A stretch of 64,000 nucleotides of DNA from Thermococcus sp. (GCF_027023865.1 NZ_JALVUC010000019.1:108486-172485); one strand, 5' to 3'; counted from the first letter of the stretch, positions 36,059 to 46,023 are shown. A program made the numbers and translations. The notes: generated from the letters alone by a model not told the origin.

Positions 36059-38444
36059 TGACCCTCCTGATCTCCCTGGCCTTTTTCTCGCCTATGCCCT
36101 CGACCTCCTTTAGTTCCTCCTCGGTTGCTGTAAAGACCCGCTCCACGTTGCCGAAGTGCCTCAAAAGCCTCTTCGCCAGAGTCGCCGAGACATTCGGAAG
36201 ACCCTCGACTATAAGCCTCTGCCTCTCAGAGAGGGTTAAAGCTTTCTTCTCGCTCCTCAGGCGAACCTCCTTCTTCCGCTCCTCCTGCTCACGTTTGGCC
36301 ATTAAGTATATGAAACCCGCCGTTTCCTCTTTGGTCGAGGAGAAGAGTATTGGAACGCCCCAGTCGAGGGTTACGGCAGTTATTGCCCCTCTTATTGCGT
36401 TCGGGTGGACGTTCCTGATGCCGTAAAGCTCGCCCTCGATGATTATCACCGGTTTCTCATAGGCTTTTTTCAGGCGTTCCACCTGGTCAAAGAGCCTGCC
36501 ATCGATTATGGACTGTATGAAGTCGTTGGCGCTCTTCCTCTCTATTCCCACCTCTTCGCTGACAACGTAGTCAGCAACATCCAGCGTTCTAACCTCGACT
36601 TCCGCTCCGAGTTCCTTCAGAAGCTTCGGAACCCCGCTCCTAAGCTCACGTGAATCGACGTAAACAACGATACCCTTTGGTTTCCTCACAAAAATCGGCT
36701 TTATGGGAAGTTCTTTGTCTTCTTCCGGGATCTTTCCGGCTTCCTTTTTATCCTTTTCAACTTTGGAACCTTTTTCCATCTTTGGACTCTCTTCTTTCAC
36801 TGCCTTTGAGAGTTCTTCTTTCTCCTCCTGTTTTGGCTTCAGGAACGAGTCCAGCGGGGTTATCTTTCCCCTACCCATCTCGGCACTCCCCGAAACTTTT
36901 TCCCTTATTTTAGGGTTCTTCTCTTTCGGCCTCTCCTTCTCAAGCTCCCGGGCGATTTTTTTTATCGCTTCAAACATGCCCCTCTCCTTCCGCTTTGAAC
37001 TCCAGTAATATGCTTCATCCCTCGTTCCCTTCGCCATCAGAACGACGACCTTTCCAGGTCTGTGCCTGCCCGTTCTACCACGACGTTGGATGCTCCTTAT
37101 CGCTGAAGGCACAGGCTCGTAGAAAACTACGAGGTCAACCTCAGGGACGTCGAGGCCTTCCTCGCCAACGCTTGTGGCAACGAGGACGTTGAACTCTCCC
37201 CTAGAAAAAGCTTCAAGGACTTCTTTCTGCTCCTTCTGGCTCATTCCCCTATCCTTTCCCCTGCTGGCCTGCCCTATGAAACGTTCCACTGAGACCCCCA
37301 TCTCCCCAAGCTCCTCAACGATTTTCCTTCCAGTGTCGCGGTAGTTGGTGAAGACAATTATCTTGGAGTTCTGCTTTCTCTCGAGCTGCTTCCTCACCAG
37401 CTCCATCAGTTTTTCCATCTTCGGGTGGTCGATTCCGCTCTCATTCGCCTGAACTAGGAGATAGACCACCCTCCTCATGCGCGGGTCCTCCATGAGTTCC
37501 CTGCTCGACTTAGCCCTCTTATCCTCACGGAGCTTTTTGAGGTAGGCCCTTAGAGCGGTTAATCCCTGCGTTTCAAGGAGTTCTATCGCGTGGAGGAGCT
37601 TTATGGCCTTGGCCTGATGCATCCTCAGCCTCCCGATTTCGTAGTTTCCCCTTGCAACCTCTTGGTTGATCTTTGAACCGGCTTGGAGAACCTCCCTCTT
37701 GGAGACCTCGGGTGAGTAGGTTGAGACGAGCTTGAAGTGGGCAAGCGGTTTGAGGCTCTCCTTCAGCATCTCCCTCAGGAGGGAGCGGACCTCCTTGTAA
37801 ATCTCCGGAAGTTCGACTTTAATCCACTCAAAGGCGATCTTTTGGACGTAGGGTTTGACATCGGGCGAGCTTTCGGTTCTCATCTCTACGTGCTCCACCC
37901 TGAGGTTCTTCACTATCTCGCGTATTTTCTCCTCATCGCTCCCTGGAGATGCTGTCAATCCCAAAACGAGCGGATGTTTGGCTGCTTTCAAATACTCCTT
38001 AGCAATGAAGACGTAGGAGTAGCTTCCAACCGCGCGGTGGGCCTCGTCTATAACAAGCAGAACCACATCTTCCAGAGAAATCCTGCCCGTTAGGATATCG
38101 TTTTCCACGGTCTGAGGTGTTGCGGTAATGACAATGCTCTCCTCCCAGAGCTTTTTCCTCTTTTCAGGCGACAGTTCTCCAGTCAGGACGTTTATACTCT
38201 CCTGTGGAAGGTCAAAGAGCCTTTTAAAATCCTCCGTATGCTGAACTGCAAGGGGTTTCGTCGGAGCCAAAAAGAGAACCTTCCCGTTGTAATTCGATAA
38301 CCTGTAGTCCGCTATCAGCATCGCTATGAGCGTCTTCCCCAGTCCAGTCGGAAGGACGACGAGGCAGTTGCGCTCCTTGCACCTCGCGTAGATGACTTCC
38401 TGATAGACGCGCGGTTCGATTGAATCTCTCCTGAGGTAACCCAT
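36027..38444 (-). CDS. hef: Hef helicase/nuclease (XPF/FANCM family)
   Basis: Hef acts at stalled replication forks. The 805-residue protein has an SF2 helicase (Walker A LPTGLGKT at 31-38, DEAH in VIDEAHRA, TASPGSDEE, motif VI QRRGRTGR), a long charged linker of ~110 residues, and a C-terminal XPF-type nuclease (GIERKSANDF) with tandem helix-hairpin-helix (LPNVSATLAKRLLRHFG, VEGIGEKKAREI). All expected parts are present. ATG 38444 is the start. It is divergent from no gene; the small membrane protein lies upstream on the same strand. Confidence 0.97.
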   Translation of the reverse strand: MGYLRRDSIEPRVYQEVIYARCKERNCLVVLPTGLGKTLIAMLIADYRLSNYNGKVLFLAPTKPLAVQHTEDFKRLFDLPQESINVLTGELSPEKRKKLWEESIVITATPQTVENDILTGRISLEDVVLLVIDEAHRAVGSYSYVFIAKEYLKAAKHPLVLGLTASPGSDEEKIREIVKNLRVEHVEMRTESSPDVKPYVQKIAFEWIKVELPEIYKEVRSLLREMLKESLKPLAHFKLVSTYSPEVSKREVLQAGSKINQEVARGNYEIGRLRMHQAKAIKLLHAIELLETQGLTALRAYLKKLREDKRAKSSRELMEDPRMRRVVYLLVQANESGIDHPKMEKLMELVRKQLERKQNSKIIVFTNYRDTGRKIVEELGEMGVSVERFIGQASRGKDRGMSQKEQKEVLEAFSRGEFNVLVATSVGEEGLDVPEVDLVVFYEPVPSAIRSIQRRGRTGRHRPGKVVVLMAKGTRDEAYYWSSKRKERGMFEAIKKIARELEKERPKEKNPKIREKVSGSAEMGRGKITPLDSFLKPKQEEKEELSKAVKEESPKMEKGSKVEKDKKEAGKIPEEDKELPIKPIFVRKPKGIVVYVDSRELRSGVPKLLKELGAEVEVRTLDVADYVVSEEVGIERKSANDFIQSIIDGRLFDQVERLKKAYEKPVIIIEGELYGIRNVHPNAIRGAITAVTLDWGVPILFSSTKEETAGFIYLMAKREQEERKKEVRLRSEKKALTLSERQRLIVEGLPNVSATLAKRLLRHFGNVERVFTATEEELKEVEGIGEKKAREIRRVITAPYVEDGG

Positions 38445-38478
38445 GATTTAAAGAAAGAGACCGAGGATAAAAAGCTTC

Positions 38479-38835
38479 TCATACGAGCCTGAGAAGCCAC
38501 CGGACGGCAGTGAAGGCGAACGACGTCGGTTGAATTCCTGCGAGTAAGAGGGAGTTATTGACGGCTGGGAGGGTCTTGAGGAGCACGAAAAACCCCGCAA
38601 ATATCCCAAACACGGGAGAGAACTTGGTCATCTTCAGGGTGAACCACAGAAGTGCTAGACCAACAACAGTGTACACCAGGTACGTAAGGGTGAACATCCA
38701 AAGGTTCCCCAATCTAGCGGCGAGAACTGGATTGGCCTCTGAAAAGCCAAAGCGGATTCCATAGATGGTGGTTGTGAAATCCGCCACTGAGGCAACGAGA
38801 AAGAGAATCAAAAACCACCGAGTTGATACTCTCAT
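38479..38835 (-). CDS. Small membrane protein (DUF5658-like)
   Basis: A 118-residue protein with four membrane segments. The N-terminal motif DFTTTIYG followed by EANPVLAA resembles DUF5658. Function unknown. It ends 34 bp before the Hef start on the same strand and could be co-transcribed. ATG 38835 is preceded by a region shared with the divergent gene at 38902. Confidence 0.7.
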   Translation of the reverse strand: MRVSTRWFLILFLVASVADFTTTIYGIRFGFSEANPVLAARLGNLWMFTLTYLVYTVVGLALLWFTLKMTKFSPVFGIFAGFFVLLKTLPAVNNSLLLAGIQPTSFAFTAVRWLLRLV

Positions 38836-38901
38836 CTATAGTCACCACATACATAGGAACCTACACAGGAAAGGGTTTAAAGTTTTCGCCCAAGTTATCG
38901 C

Positions 38902-39420
38902 ATGCTCCTCACAAGGCACGCAGAGAAGAGGCTTATCAAGAGGCTCGCGAAGAGGAGAAAGTCCAAGCGAGTCTATTCCAAGCTCTGGGAGTTTCTGAAC
39001 CGCTCGGTTAGGATTAGGGTAAACGATGAGGTAGTGATTTTTACGGACGGACGGAAGAGTCTCGTTTCGGTTAAACTCGACTGCAAGATGCTTTCATTGG
39101 GGGAGATTAAGAGTAGGGTTGACGGGATAAAACAACCCTGCAAGTGCGTCTTTTCTGATGGGAGGCTCGTGAAGGAAACGATTCCATTGAAATTCCTCGA
39201 ACTGGTTCCGGATGGTGTCTATTGTTTCTACATCAACCGTGAGAAGAGGAGTTTTTATGTTGGAAGCAAGCCTCCTCTGCTGGCGATAACATTGAGGCCG
39301 GCGAAGAAAAGCGAAAGGGAGAACTACGCGCTTTCCTCAATAGGAACGACGAGGATTTCACCAAAAGGCTCCTCCTGGATGAGTTCAACCTTCCCCATAT
39401 TTGAGAGGAAGAGCAGGTAG
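38902..39420 (+). CDS. Protein of unknown function, 3' end overlapping scpA
   Basis: A 172-residue basic protein. Its N-terminus LTRHAEKRLIKRLAKRRKSK resembles the start of small toxin/DUF4258-like RNase families, followed by VFSDGRLVKETIPLKF and VYCFYINREKRSFYV. The last ~33 residues overlap ScpA by 97 bp antisense and look like shadow sequence, so the original stop may have been lost. ATG 38902 lies shortly after a TATA-like TTTAAAG (38876-38882). I do not assign a function. Confidence 0.55.
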   Translation: MLLTRHAEKRLIKRLAKRRKSKRVYSKLWEFLNRSVRIRVNDEVVIFTDGRKSLVSVKLDCKMLSLGEIKSRVDGIKQPCKCVFSDGRLVKETIPLKFLELVPDGVYCFYINREKRSFYVGSKPPLLAITLRPAKKSERENYALSSIGTTRISPKGSSWMSSTFPIFERKSR

Positions 39421-39986
39421 AGGAATGTTCTTGCCACGTACTTTGGCGTCGGGTCGAAGACGAGGTCCCAGAAGCGTATCGGCGAGCCGGTCTCACCGTA
39501 CATCCTGACCACTATCTCATGGAGCCTGTTGACGTGCTTCTGGATGTCAACGCGGAAGTCCTCAACGACGAAGACCTCCTCTTCTATTTCAATCTTCTTC
39601 CGCTTCCGTGGCTTCTTCCTCTCTGCTTCCTCAAGGGCGTCCATTAAAGCGTCAAGCAGGTCGTCAAAGGTGTAGTAGCGCTCCATCCTCCTCAACGGAG
39701 GTGCGAGAGGCTCGACCTCGACCCTCAGGCGCTCCTCGTGTTGCTCTTCCTCTTCCTCCTCATCCTCGTGGAGCAAAGCCTCGCTCTTCATCCTCACTAG
39801 TATCGAAGCGGCTAGGATAGCCCTAGCCGAAACCCTCAGGTCGAGGTCCTTCATCTCACGCAGTCTCTCGATGTACTTCTCGGTGAGGTCGACTATGTCG
39901 ATGTTCCAGGGGTCGACCTTGCCCATAGTGACGAGCTGGAGGAGGATGTCAACGGGCGTTATCTCCTCTTCCCTTCGTGCCTCCAT
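39324..39986 (-). CDS. scpA: Segregation and condensation protein ScpA
   Basis: ScpA is the kleisin that bridges SMC heads. The 220-residue protein has an N-terminal kleisin motif (EEEITPVDILLQLVTMGKVDPWNIDIVDLTEKY), an acidic linker (HEDEEEEEEQHEERLRVE), and a C-terminal winged helix (VARTFLYLLFLSNMGKVELIQEE). ATG 39986 follows GGGTGAGCAAA and the start overlaps the SMC stop region, so the two are co-translated. The antisense gene at 38902 overlaps its end. Confidence 0.93.
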   Translation of the reverse strand: MEARREEEITPVDILLQLVTMGKVDPWNIDIVDLTEKYIERLREMKDLDLRVSARAILAASILVRMKSEALLHEDEEEEEEQHEERLRVEVEPLAPPLRRMERYYTFDDLLDALMDALEEAERKKPRKRKKIEIEEEVFVVEDFRVDIQKHVNRLHEIVVRMYGETGSPIRFWDLVFDPTPKYVARTFLYLLFLSNMGKVELIQEEPFGEILVVPIEESA

Positions 39987-39991
39987 TTTGC

Positions 39992-42900
39992 TCACCCTTC
40001 CACTCTTCCAAACATCTCCCTGTGCTCCTCCTCGTTCTTCTCCCGTATCTGGGCGAGTATCTTCCTGGCTTTCTCAAGACTGAGAGAGACAACCTTTGAA
40101 ACACCGTTTCTCATGCTGACGCCGATTATCCTATCCGCGTTTGCCATCATGACGTCGCGGTGGGTCATGATTATGAACTGACTGTTCTGGGAGGACTCCC
40201 TGATGAGGTCGGCAACACGCTTTACATTTGCGTCGTCAAGGTGGGCATCTATCTCGTCGAGGAGGTAGAACGGAGCGGGCTTGTAGCGCTGGATGGCAAA
40301 GATAAAAGCGAGGGCTATTATTGCCTTTTCACCGCCGCTCATGGATTCAATCCTCTTGACCTCCCTGCCAGCGGGCCTTGCCTCGACCTCTAGACCACCG
40401 GCGAATGGATCTTCCTCGTTTTCAAGGGTGAGCTTTGCATCCCCGCCAGGGGAGAGCTTTCCAAACAGCTCTGAGAAGTTTCTCGCTATGGCATTCAGCG
40501 TCTGAAGGAATACCTGCTTCTTCTGACCCTCTATCTCTCCAATGAACTCTTCTATGCTTTCCTTCTCAGCGACGACCTGCTCGCGTTTGCTCTTCAGCTC
40601 GAGGTATCTGCGCTCGACCACCTCAAAGTCCTCTATGGCCTTCATGTTCACAGGCTCGAGAGAGCGTATCTCCTCCTCCATCTTGATTATCTGCTCCCTG
40701 AGGGCGTCAAGTTCGAGCGGAATCTCCGTTATTGAGCGTATGATCTTTGAATCATACTGCTTAAGTTCTTCCCGCCTCTCCGCCAGTGCACCTTCATACT
40801 GGGCGAGCTTTATCTTCAGTGTGTTAGCCTCTACGCGAAGCTCCTGCAGTTTTGCCGAAAGCTCATCCTTCTCGCTCCGGAGTTCCACTATCTCGTTTCT
40901 AAGCTCCTCGCGTCTCTCGCGGAGTTCCTTAAGCTCATCCTTAACGTTCTCCTCCGCCTTCTTAAGCTCCCCAAGCTCCGTCTCGTACTCATCTATGGCC
41001 TTTCTGTTCTCCTCGATGTTAGCCTTCAGTGCATTTATTCTGTTGACGAGGCCCTCTACCTCCTCTTCAAGGTCTGCCTTCCTTGGAAGAAGCTCTTCGT
41101 TTATTCTCGCCTCAAGGGACTCAAGCTTACTCTCCACCTTGCTCAACTCGGTTTGGAGCTTGCTTATCTCGGCCTCGACCTCCCTAATGCGCTGGTTCAG
41201 CTCCCTCGCCTCCGGGTTCTCGAGGGCTTTCTTGAGCTTCTCGCGCTTTTTCTCCAGCCTCTCTATCCTGCCGCGGAGCTTCGCCATCTCACCCTTTACC
41301 CCGTGGATTCTCTCCTCCAGCGCCTTGATAAGCCTCTCGTTCTCCCCAACCTCCTCCGATAGGGCTTTGTCCTCCGCAAGAAGCCTCTCCATCTCCTTTT
41401 GGACGACCTGAAGGTCCTTGCTCAGGTCGCTCTTCTTCATGCGCAGGTTGAAGAGCTCGTTCTCGAGCCCCCTGACCTCAAGCTTGAGGGCGTTTACCGC
41501 GGATTCCAAAGCTTCTTTCTCGCGTTCCATCTTTTCAACGCGCTTCCGTATCTCCTCCACATTTACCCCAAGCCTTCCGCGGGGTCTATAGTGGCCGCCG
41601 GTTATGGCACCACTCCTCTCCAGGAGTTCACCACCGAGGGTGACCATCCTGATTTTACCTATTCCGACGCTTCTCGCTTCATCCATGTCCTCAACGATGA
41701 GAGTGTCGCCGAGGGCATAAGCTACTGCATTCCTGAAGCGCGGATCGTAGTGGACTACGTCGATGGCAGGAACACCAAGGGCTGGCTTTTCGCGCATCGA
41801 GCGCGACTTTATCTTGTTAAGCGGCAGAAAGGTAAGCCTTCCAAGCTTCTTTTCCTTGAGGAGCTTTATAGCCCTCTCGGCAACACGGTCGTCCTCCACA
41901 ACAACGTTGTCGTAGTTGCCACCGAGGGCCACCTCAACGGCCAGTGCATATTTCTCATCAGTGACGGTTATCAGCTCACCAAGGGTGCCGTAGAGGCTGG
42001 GGATGTTGCTCCCCTTGATGAACTCTACCGCACGGTTTCCGCGAACCTCCCTCTGAGCTTCGGCTTTTATCAGCTCCTCCTTTGCCTTGGCCCTCTCCCC
42101 CTCGACCTTTTCCAAAGCTTTTGTCGTCTCCCCAAGCTCTTTTTCTGCTTTCCTGAGCCTCGCCTCGGCCCTTGAGATCTTCTCCTCAACATCATCAAGT
42201 TCGGAGCGTTTCGATTCGAGGGATTTCCTAGCTTCCTCAATTCTGGACTTCAATGTCATCCTCTTTGCGTTGTTCTGAGCTATCTTAGCCTTCGCACGCT
42301 CTATCTCCTCTCCAAACTTCTTTATGTCGCCCTCATGCATGTAAAGCTCCTTCTTTGCCTCCTCAAGCTCAGCAACGACCTTGTCAAAGTCCTCCTTCGC
42401 CACGGCAAAGCTCCTGTCTATCTCGCCGAGCTTCACAACAAGCTCGTTCTTGACGACCTCCTTCTCCTTGATTTCAGTTATGAGTTTCTCTTTCCTCTTG
42501 CTCCAACGGGTTATCGCGCTCCTGCTCTTCTTTACCTCTCCGGAGACCTTCTTCAGATCCTCCTTAGCTTTGGCCATACGTCTCTGGCTCTCCTCTATCT
42601 CCTTCTCCGCATTCTCGATATTCCGCTTGGCAAGCTCGATCTTGGATTTAACCTCGCTTATCCTCCTCGTTACCTCGAGTATGCCGTCCTCGCTCTTCTC
42701 TTCAAGCTCTCCCTCAACTGCACTCAGCTCCTTCTCCTTTGCGACTATTTCCTTTGCAACTTCCTTGAGCCTGGCTTCAACCGCTGCTATCTCGGCCCCA
42801 AGTTCCTTGTTTCGAAGGTTACTCTCTCCTATGAGGTTCTCAAGCCTCCTTACCTCCCCGAGGAGGAGCGTAACCTTAGCCTTCTCCACTCTGTCTTTCA

Positions 42901-43558
42901 AGTCGAGGTAGCGAAGGGCGTCGTTGCGCTCCTTCTCAAGCTTGTCGAGCTGGGCCTTTACCTCCCTTATGAGCAGATCAACACGCGCGAGGTTCTCCTC
43001 GGCCTGCTTCAGCTCAGCCATTGCCTTCTCCTTCTTGGAATCGTACTCGGCTATTCCAGAGATCTCATCGATGAGGAGCCTCCTCTCGGTGGGGGACATC
43101 TTGATGAACTTCGTGATATCACCCTGCAGGACGAGGTTGTATCCCTCCGGCGATATCATCGCGGCACTCAGAACGTCAAGTATATCGCTCCTGCTCGTCC
43201 TCTTACCGTTGAGCCAGTAGGTGCTTCTGCCATCTGGATAAACGCGCCTCTTAACGACAACTTCATCCTCATCAACGGGAAATCCCCTATCCTCGTTGTT
43301 GAAGTACATAGCCACTTCAGCGTACTTCGCGGGAGGCTCGCTCTTAGTTCCGGCGAAGATGAGGTCGCTTATCCTCGTCGCGCGCATTGCTTTGGCCGAA
43401 AGCCCGCCGAGAACGAAAAGAACGGCATCACCTATGTTGCTCTTTCCAGAACCGTTGGCACCGACTATCGCAGTGAATCCCTTTGAGAATGGAACCACAA
43501 CCTTTCTGTTACCGTAGGATTTGAAGCCCTTCATTTCAATCTTTTCAATGTAAGGCAT
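39992..43558 (-). CDS. smc: Chromosome segregation protein SMC
   Basis: SMC is the ring-forming ATPase that organises the chromosome. The 1188-residue protein has an N-terminal Walker A GANGSGKS at 33-40, two coiled-coil arms, a central hinge (VEVALGGNYDNVVVEDD to RSGAITGGHYRPRG), and a C-terminal head with signature ESMSGGEKA and Walker B FYLLDEIDAHLDD. ATG 43558 is normal. It forms a two-gene unit with scpA. Confidence 0.98.
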   Translation of the reverse strand: MPYIEKIEMKGFKSYGNRKVVVPFSKGFTAIVGANGSGKSNIGDAVLFVLGGLSAKAMRATRISDLIFAGTKSEPPAKYAEVAMYFNNEDRGFPVDEDEVVVKRRVYPDGRSTYWLNGKRTSRSDILDVLSAAMISPEGYNLVLQGDITKFIKMSPTERRLLIDEISGIAEYDSKKEKAMAELKQAEENLARVDLLIREVKAQLDKLEKERNDALRYLDLKDRVEKAKVTLLLGEVRRLENLIGESNLRNKELGAEIAAVEARLKEVAKEIVAKEKELSAVEGELEEKSEDGILEVTRRISEVKSKIELAKRNIENAEKEIEESQRRMAKAKEDLKKVSGEVKKSRSAITRWSKRKEKLITEIKEKEVVKNELVVKLGEIDRSFAVAKEDFDKVVAELEEAKKELYMHEGDIKKFGEEIERAKAKIAQNNAKRMTLKSRIEEARKSLESKRSELDDVEEKISRAEARLRKAEKELGETTKALEKVEGERAKAKEELIKAEAQREVRGNRAVEFIKGSNIPSLYGTLGELITVTDEKYALAVEVALGGNYDNVVVEDDRVAERAIKLLKEKKLGRLTFLPLNKIKSRSMREKPALGVPAIDVVHYDPRFRNAVAYALGDTLIVEDMDEARSVGIGKIRMVTLGGELLERSGAITGGHYRPRGRLGVNVEEIRKRVEKMEREKEALESAVNALKLEVRGLENELFNLRMKKSDLSKDLQVVQKEMERLLAEDKALSEEVGENERLIKALEERIHGVKGEMAKLRGRIERLEKKREKLKKALENPEARELNQRIREVEAEISKLQTELSKVESKLESLEARINEELLPRKADLEEEVEGLVNRINALKANIEENRKAIDEYETELGELKKAEENVKDELKELRERREELRNEIVELRSEKDELSAKLQELRVEANTLKIKLAQYEGALAERREELKQYDSKIIRSITEIPLELDALREQIIKMEEEIRSLEPVNMKAIEDFEVVERRYLELKSKREQVVAEKESIEEFIGEIEGQKKQVFLQTLNAIARNFSELFGKLSPGGDAKLTLENEEDPFAGGLEVEARPAGREVKRIESMSGGEKAIIALAFIFAIQRYKPAPFYLLDEIDAHLDDANVKRVADLIRESSQNSQFIIMTHRDVMMANADRIIGVSMRNGVSKVVSLSLEKARKILAQIREKNEEEHREMFGRVEG

Positions 43559-43613
43559 AGCTCACACCTAACGCGAGAATGGTGCGGAAGGTTATATAAC
43601 TTTACCCCGACTC

Positions 43614-44045
43614 TCAATCGAGTATCCTGCGGAGCATGTGAATTGTCCTCTCGTCAAGGGCACCGCTCACCGTGACGTAGAAGTTAGAACCAGCTAGGAC
43701 AGCCGTATCGCGAAGCTTGCCCGTGAATTTAAGGGCAGTATCAAGGCCGTTCTCAATGACTAGGTACTCGAAGGCGTCTAGGATTACGTCCGACTGGGAA
43801 TCCTGAAGAAGCCGCCAGATGGTTTGCTCAAGGATATGAAGCTTTGAAGGATCCACATGTCCAGGGTGGGGTACCTTTGAGAGGTAGATGAGCCTGACGT
43901 TGGTAGAGGGATTAATGTTGTACCGTCTCGTTATGACAACTTTCTGGATGTGTGGGTTGGACTGAAGGATGCTATGAAAGCCCTCCTCGTCGAGAAGTCC
44001 CGAACCCTGAAACAGGGGTTCCTTCTTGCCAAACCATAGTGACAT
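43614..44045 (-). CDS. Stand-alone DUF835 protein
   Basis: A 143-residue protein. A short basic N-terminus (MSLWFGKKE) is followed by a DUF835-type domain with VVITRRYNINPSTN, SDVILDAFEYLVIENGLD, and FYVTVSGALDER. The motif order matches the C-terminal domain of the membrane protein at 13736-14839. No membrane segment. ATG 44045 follows CCGGTGAGGC. It is just upstream of smc but has its own promoter region (AT-rich, 44055-44186). Function unknown. Confidence 0.75.
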   Translation of the reverse strand: MSLWFGKKEPLFQGSGLLDEEGFHSILQSNPHIQKVVITRRYNINPSTNVRLIYLSKVPHPGHVDPSKLHILEQTIWRLLQDSQSDVILDAFEYLVIENGLDTALKFTGKLRDTAVLAGSNFYVTVSGALDERTIHMLRRILD

Positions 44046-44186
44046 ATGCCTCACCGGTGGACGAATTGAATTTAAGCCACAGCATAATAATAACAGAAAT
44101 TTATAAAACTTTCCATTTTACTAGATTAATGGACACAATTGGGTATTAGTATTTAACAAAAATAAACAATCAACGAAAAAGGGCAA

Positions 44187-44585
44187 TCAGTTCCTCTGGC
44201 AGAGTTCGAGGAGAACCCCCGTCACGGCCTTGGGGTGGACGAAGGCTATCCTCGCTCCCCCAGCACCGGGTCTGGGCTTCTCGTCGATGAGGCGATAACC
44301 CTTCCCCTTAAGCTCCGATAAGTGTCCCTCTATGTCGTCGACTCCGAGGGCGATGTGGTGTATCCCCTCACCACGTTTGGCTATGAACTTTGCTATCGGT
44401 GAGTCTTCAGACGTTGGCTCTAGAAGCTCTATCCTGCTCTCCCCTACGTGAATTATCGCTGTCCTGACCTTCTGATCCGGGACTTCCTCCACCTCATCCA
44501 CCTTGAGGCCAAGACCCTCCCAGACTTTTATGGCTTCGTCGAGGTTCTTAACTGCAATCCCAACATGGTCTATCTTCTTAAACAT
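44187..44585 (-). CDS. mce: Methylmalonyl-CoA epimerase
   Basis: It interconverts (R)- and (S)-methylmalonyl-CoA. The 132-residue glyoxalase-fold protein has metal ligands in [31 protein letters not shown] and GVLLELCQ, matching the family. ATG 44585 follows GGTGATACC. It is the third gene of a minus-strand set: mutase B12 subunit, MeaB-type GTPase, epimerase. Confidence 0.95.
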   Translation of the reverse strand: MFKKIDHVGIAVKNLDEAIKVWEGLGLKVDEVEEVPDQKVRTAIIHVGESRIELLEPTSEDSPIAKFIAKRGEGIHHIALGVDDIEGHLSELKGKGYRLIDEKPRPGAGGARIAFVHPKAVTGVLLELCQRN

Positions 44586-44596
44586 GGTATCACCAC

Positions 44597-45553
44597 CTAA
44601 ACTTTGAGAGCTTCGCCCATAATCCTTTCGGCCGCTGAATACGGGTCAAGCTTTCTCTCAACGACGGCGTTTATAAGTCCCTCAGTGTTTTCCTCCCTAA
44701 GCTTCCCCTCAACCTTTCTCGCCACTTCCCCGGCGACGATGGCCTTTATCTCCTCCCTGGCGCGTTTTTTCCGTCTCTCATCAAGCTCCCCACTTCTCTT
44801 GAGGAACTCGTGGTGCCTCTTTATGGCCTCCCAAAGTGGTTTCACGCCCTTCAGGGTGAACGCTATCGTCTCGACTATCGGCGGCTCCCAGCCGAGCTTC
44901 CTCCATTTTTCCTTCTCGAACTCGATGGCCATTTTCAGCTCAAGGTAGAGCATCTCAGTCCCTTCCCTGTCAGCCTTGTTTATGGCGAATATGTCGGCTA
45001 TCTCCATCAGCCCCGCTTTTAAAGCCTGAACCTCATCCCCAAGGCCTGGAACGTTAACGAGGACCACCGTGTCAGCGGTCTTCACGATGTCCACTTCTGT
45101 CTGGCCGACTCCTACCGTCTCAATGAAAATGACGTCGCAACCGTAGGCGTCGAGTATTCTAACCGCGTCGTTCGTTGTCTTTGCCAAGCCGCCGAGAGAA
45201 CCACGAGTGGCCATGCTCCTTATGAAAACACCCGGATCGGTGGAATGCCTCTGCATCCTCAGCCTGTCACCGAGGAGGGCACCACCCGTGAACGGTGATG
45301 TGGGGTCGATGGCTATGACTCCAACGACCTTTCCCTCGTCCCTTGCGAGCTTTATGAGCTTGTCCAGAAGGGTTGACTTTCCAGCCCCGGGAGGGCCCGT
45401 TATTCCAACGACGTAGGCTTTCCCGGTGTGAGGATAAACGAGCCTCGCTATCTCCTTTGCGTTCTCTTCATCGTTTTCGGCAAGGGTAATAAGCCTCGCC
45501 GCGGCTTTTTTATCGCCCTTGAGAAGTGCCTCCACCAGTTCTTCGAAGCTCAT
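44597..45553 (-). CDS. meaB: MeaB/ArgK-type GTPase, methylmalonyl-CoA mutase chaperone
   Basis: MeaB proteins protect and reload the B12-dependent mutase. The 318-residue G3E-type GTPase has Walker A GPPGAGKS near residue 57, [34 protein letters not shown] and the NKAD motif. ATG 45553. It lies between the mutase small subunit and the epimerase; the order supports a propionate/methylmalonyl-CoA route. Confidence 0.95.
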   Translation of the reverse strand: MSFEELVEALLKGDKKAAARLITLAENDEENAKEIARLVYPHTGKAYVVGITGPPGAGKSTLLDKLIKLARDEGKVVGVIAIDPTSPFTGGALLGDRLRMQRHSTDPGVFIRSMATRGSLGGLAKTTNDAVRILDAYGCDVIFIETVGVGQTEVDIVKTADTVVLVNVPGLGDEVQALKAGLMEIADIFAINKADREGTEMLYLELKMAIEFEKEKWRKLGWEPPIVETIAFTLKGVKPLWEAIKRHHEFLKRSGELDERRKKRAREEIKAIVAGEVARKVEGKLREENTEGLINAVVERKLDPYSAAERIMGEALKV

Positions 45554-45591
45554 AGGGCATCGGGGAGAATAAGAAATGGGGGGATATAAAC

Positions 45592-46023
45592 CTAAGCCTC
45601 CTTAAACCTCTTGAGGTTCTCAACGGCCCTGTCAACGAACTCAATGGTCTTCTGAAGGGAGGTTCCAGGTCCGAAGACCTCCGCGACACCCATCTTTTTG
45701 AGTTCCTCTGCATCATCGGGCGGGATTATACCACCAGCGAAGACAACGACATCTTCGTTCAGCTTGAGACCCCTTTCCTCAAGGAGCTTTAGTATCCTCG
45801 GAATGAGAACCATGTGTGCGCCGGAGAGTATACTTATCCCTAAAACCGGTGCGTCCTCCTGGATCACCGTCTCAACTATCTGCTCTGGCGTCTGTCTTAT
45901 CCCAGTATAGATAACCTCGTAACCTGCCTCTTTCAGTGCCCTGGCGACGACTTTCGCACCCCTGTCGTGACCATCCAGACCAGGCTTTGCTATGACAACG
46001 CGAACCTTTGAACGCTCGACCAT
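45592..46023 (-). CDS. Methylmalonyl-CoA mutase, B12-binding subunit
   Basis: This separate C-terminal domain binds cobalamin. The 143-residue protein has the DxHxxG motif GLDGHDRGAK, the SILSGAHM segment and FAGGIIPPDD. In archaea the mutase is split; the larger catalytic subunit is not in the window. ATG 46023 follows GGTGGTGAGC. It leads the minus-strand set with MeaB and the epimerase. Confidence 0.94.
   Translation of the reverse strand: MVERSKVRVVIAKPGLDGHDRGAKVVARALKEAGYEVIYTGIRQTPEQIVETVIQEDAPVLGISILSGAHMVLIPRILKLLEERGLKLNEDVVVFAGGIIPPDDAEELKKMGVAEVFGPGTSLQKTIEFVDRAVENLKRFKEA

Noticed and set aside
42335-43486. Long open frame of 383 codons antisense to smc
   Set aside because: A shadow of the coiled-coil coding sequence; leucine-rich pattern is the complement of Glu/Lys-rich codons.
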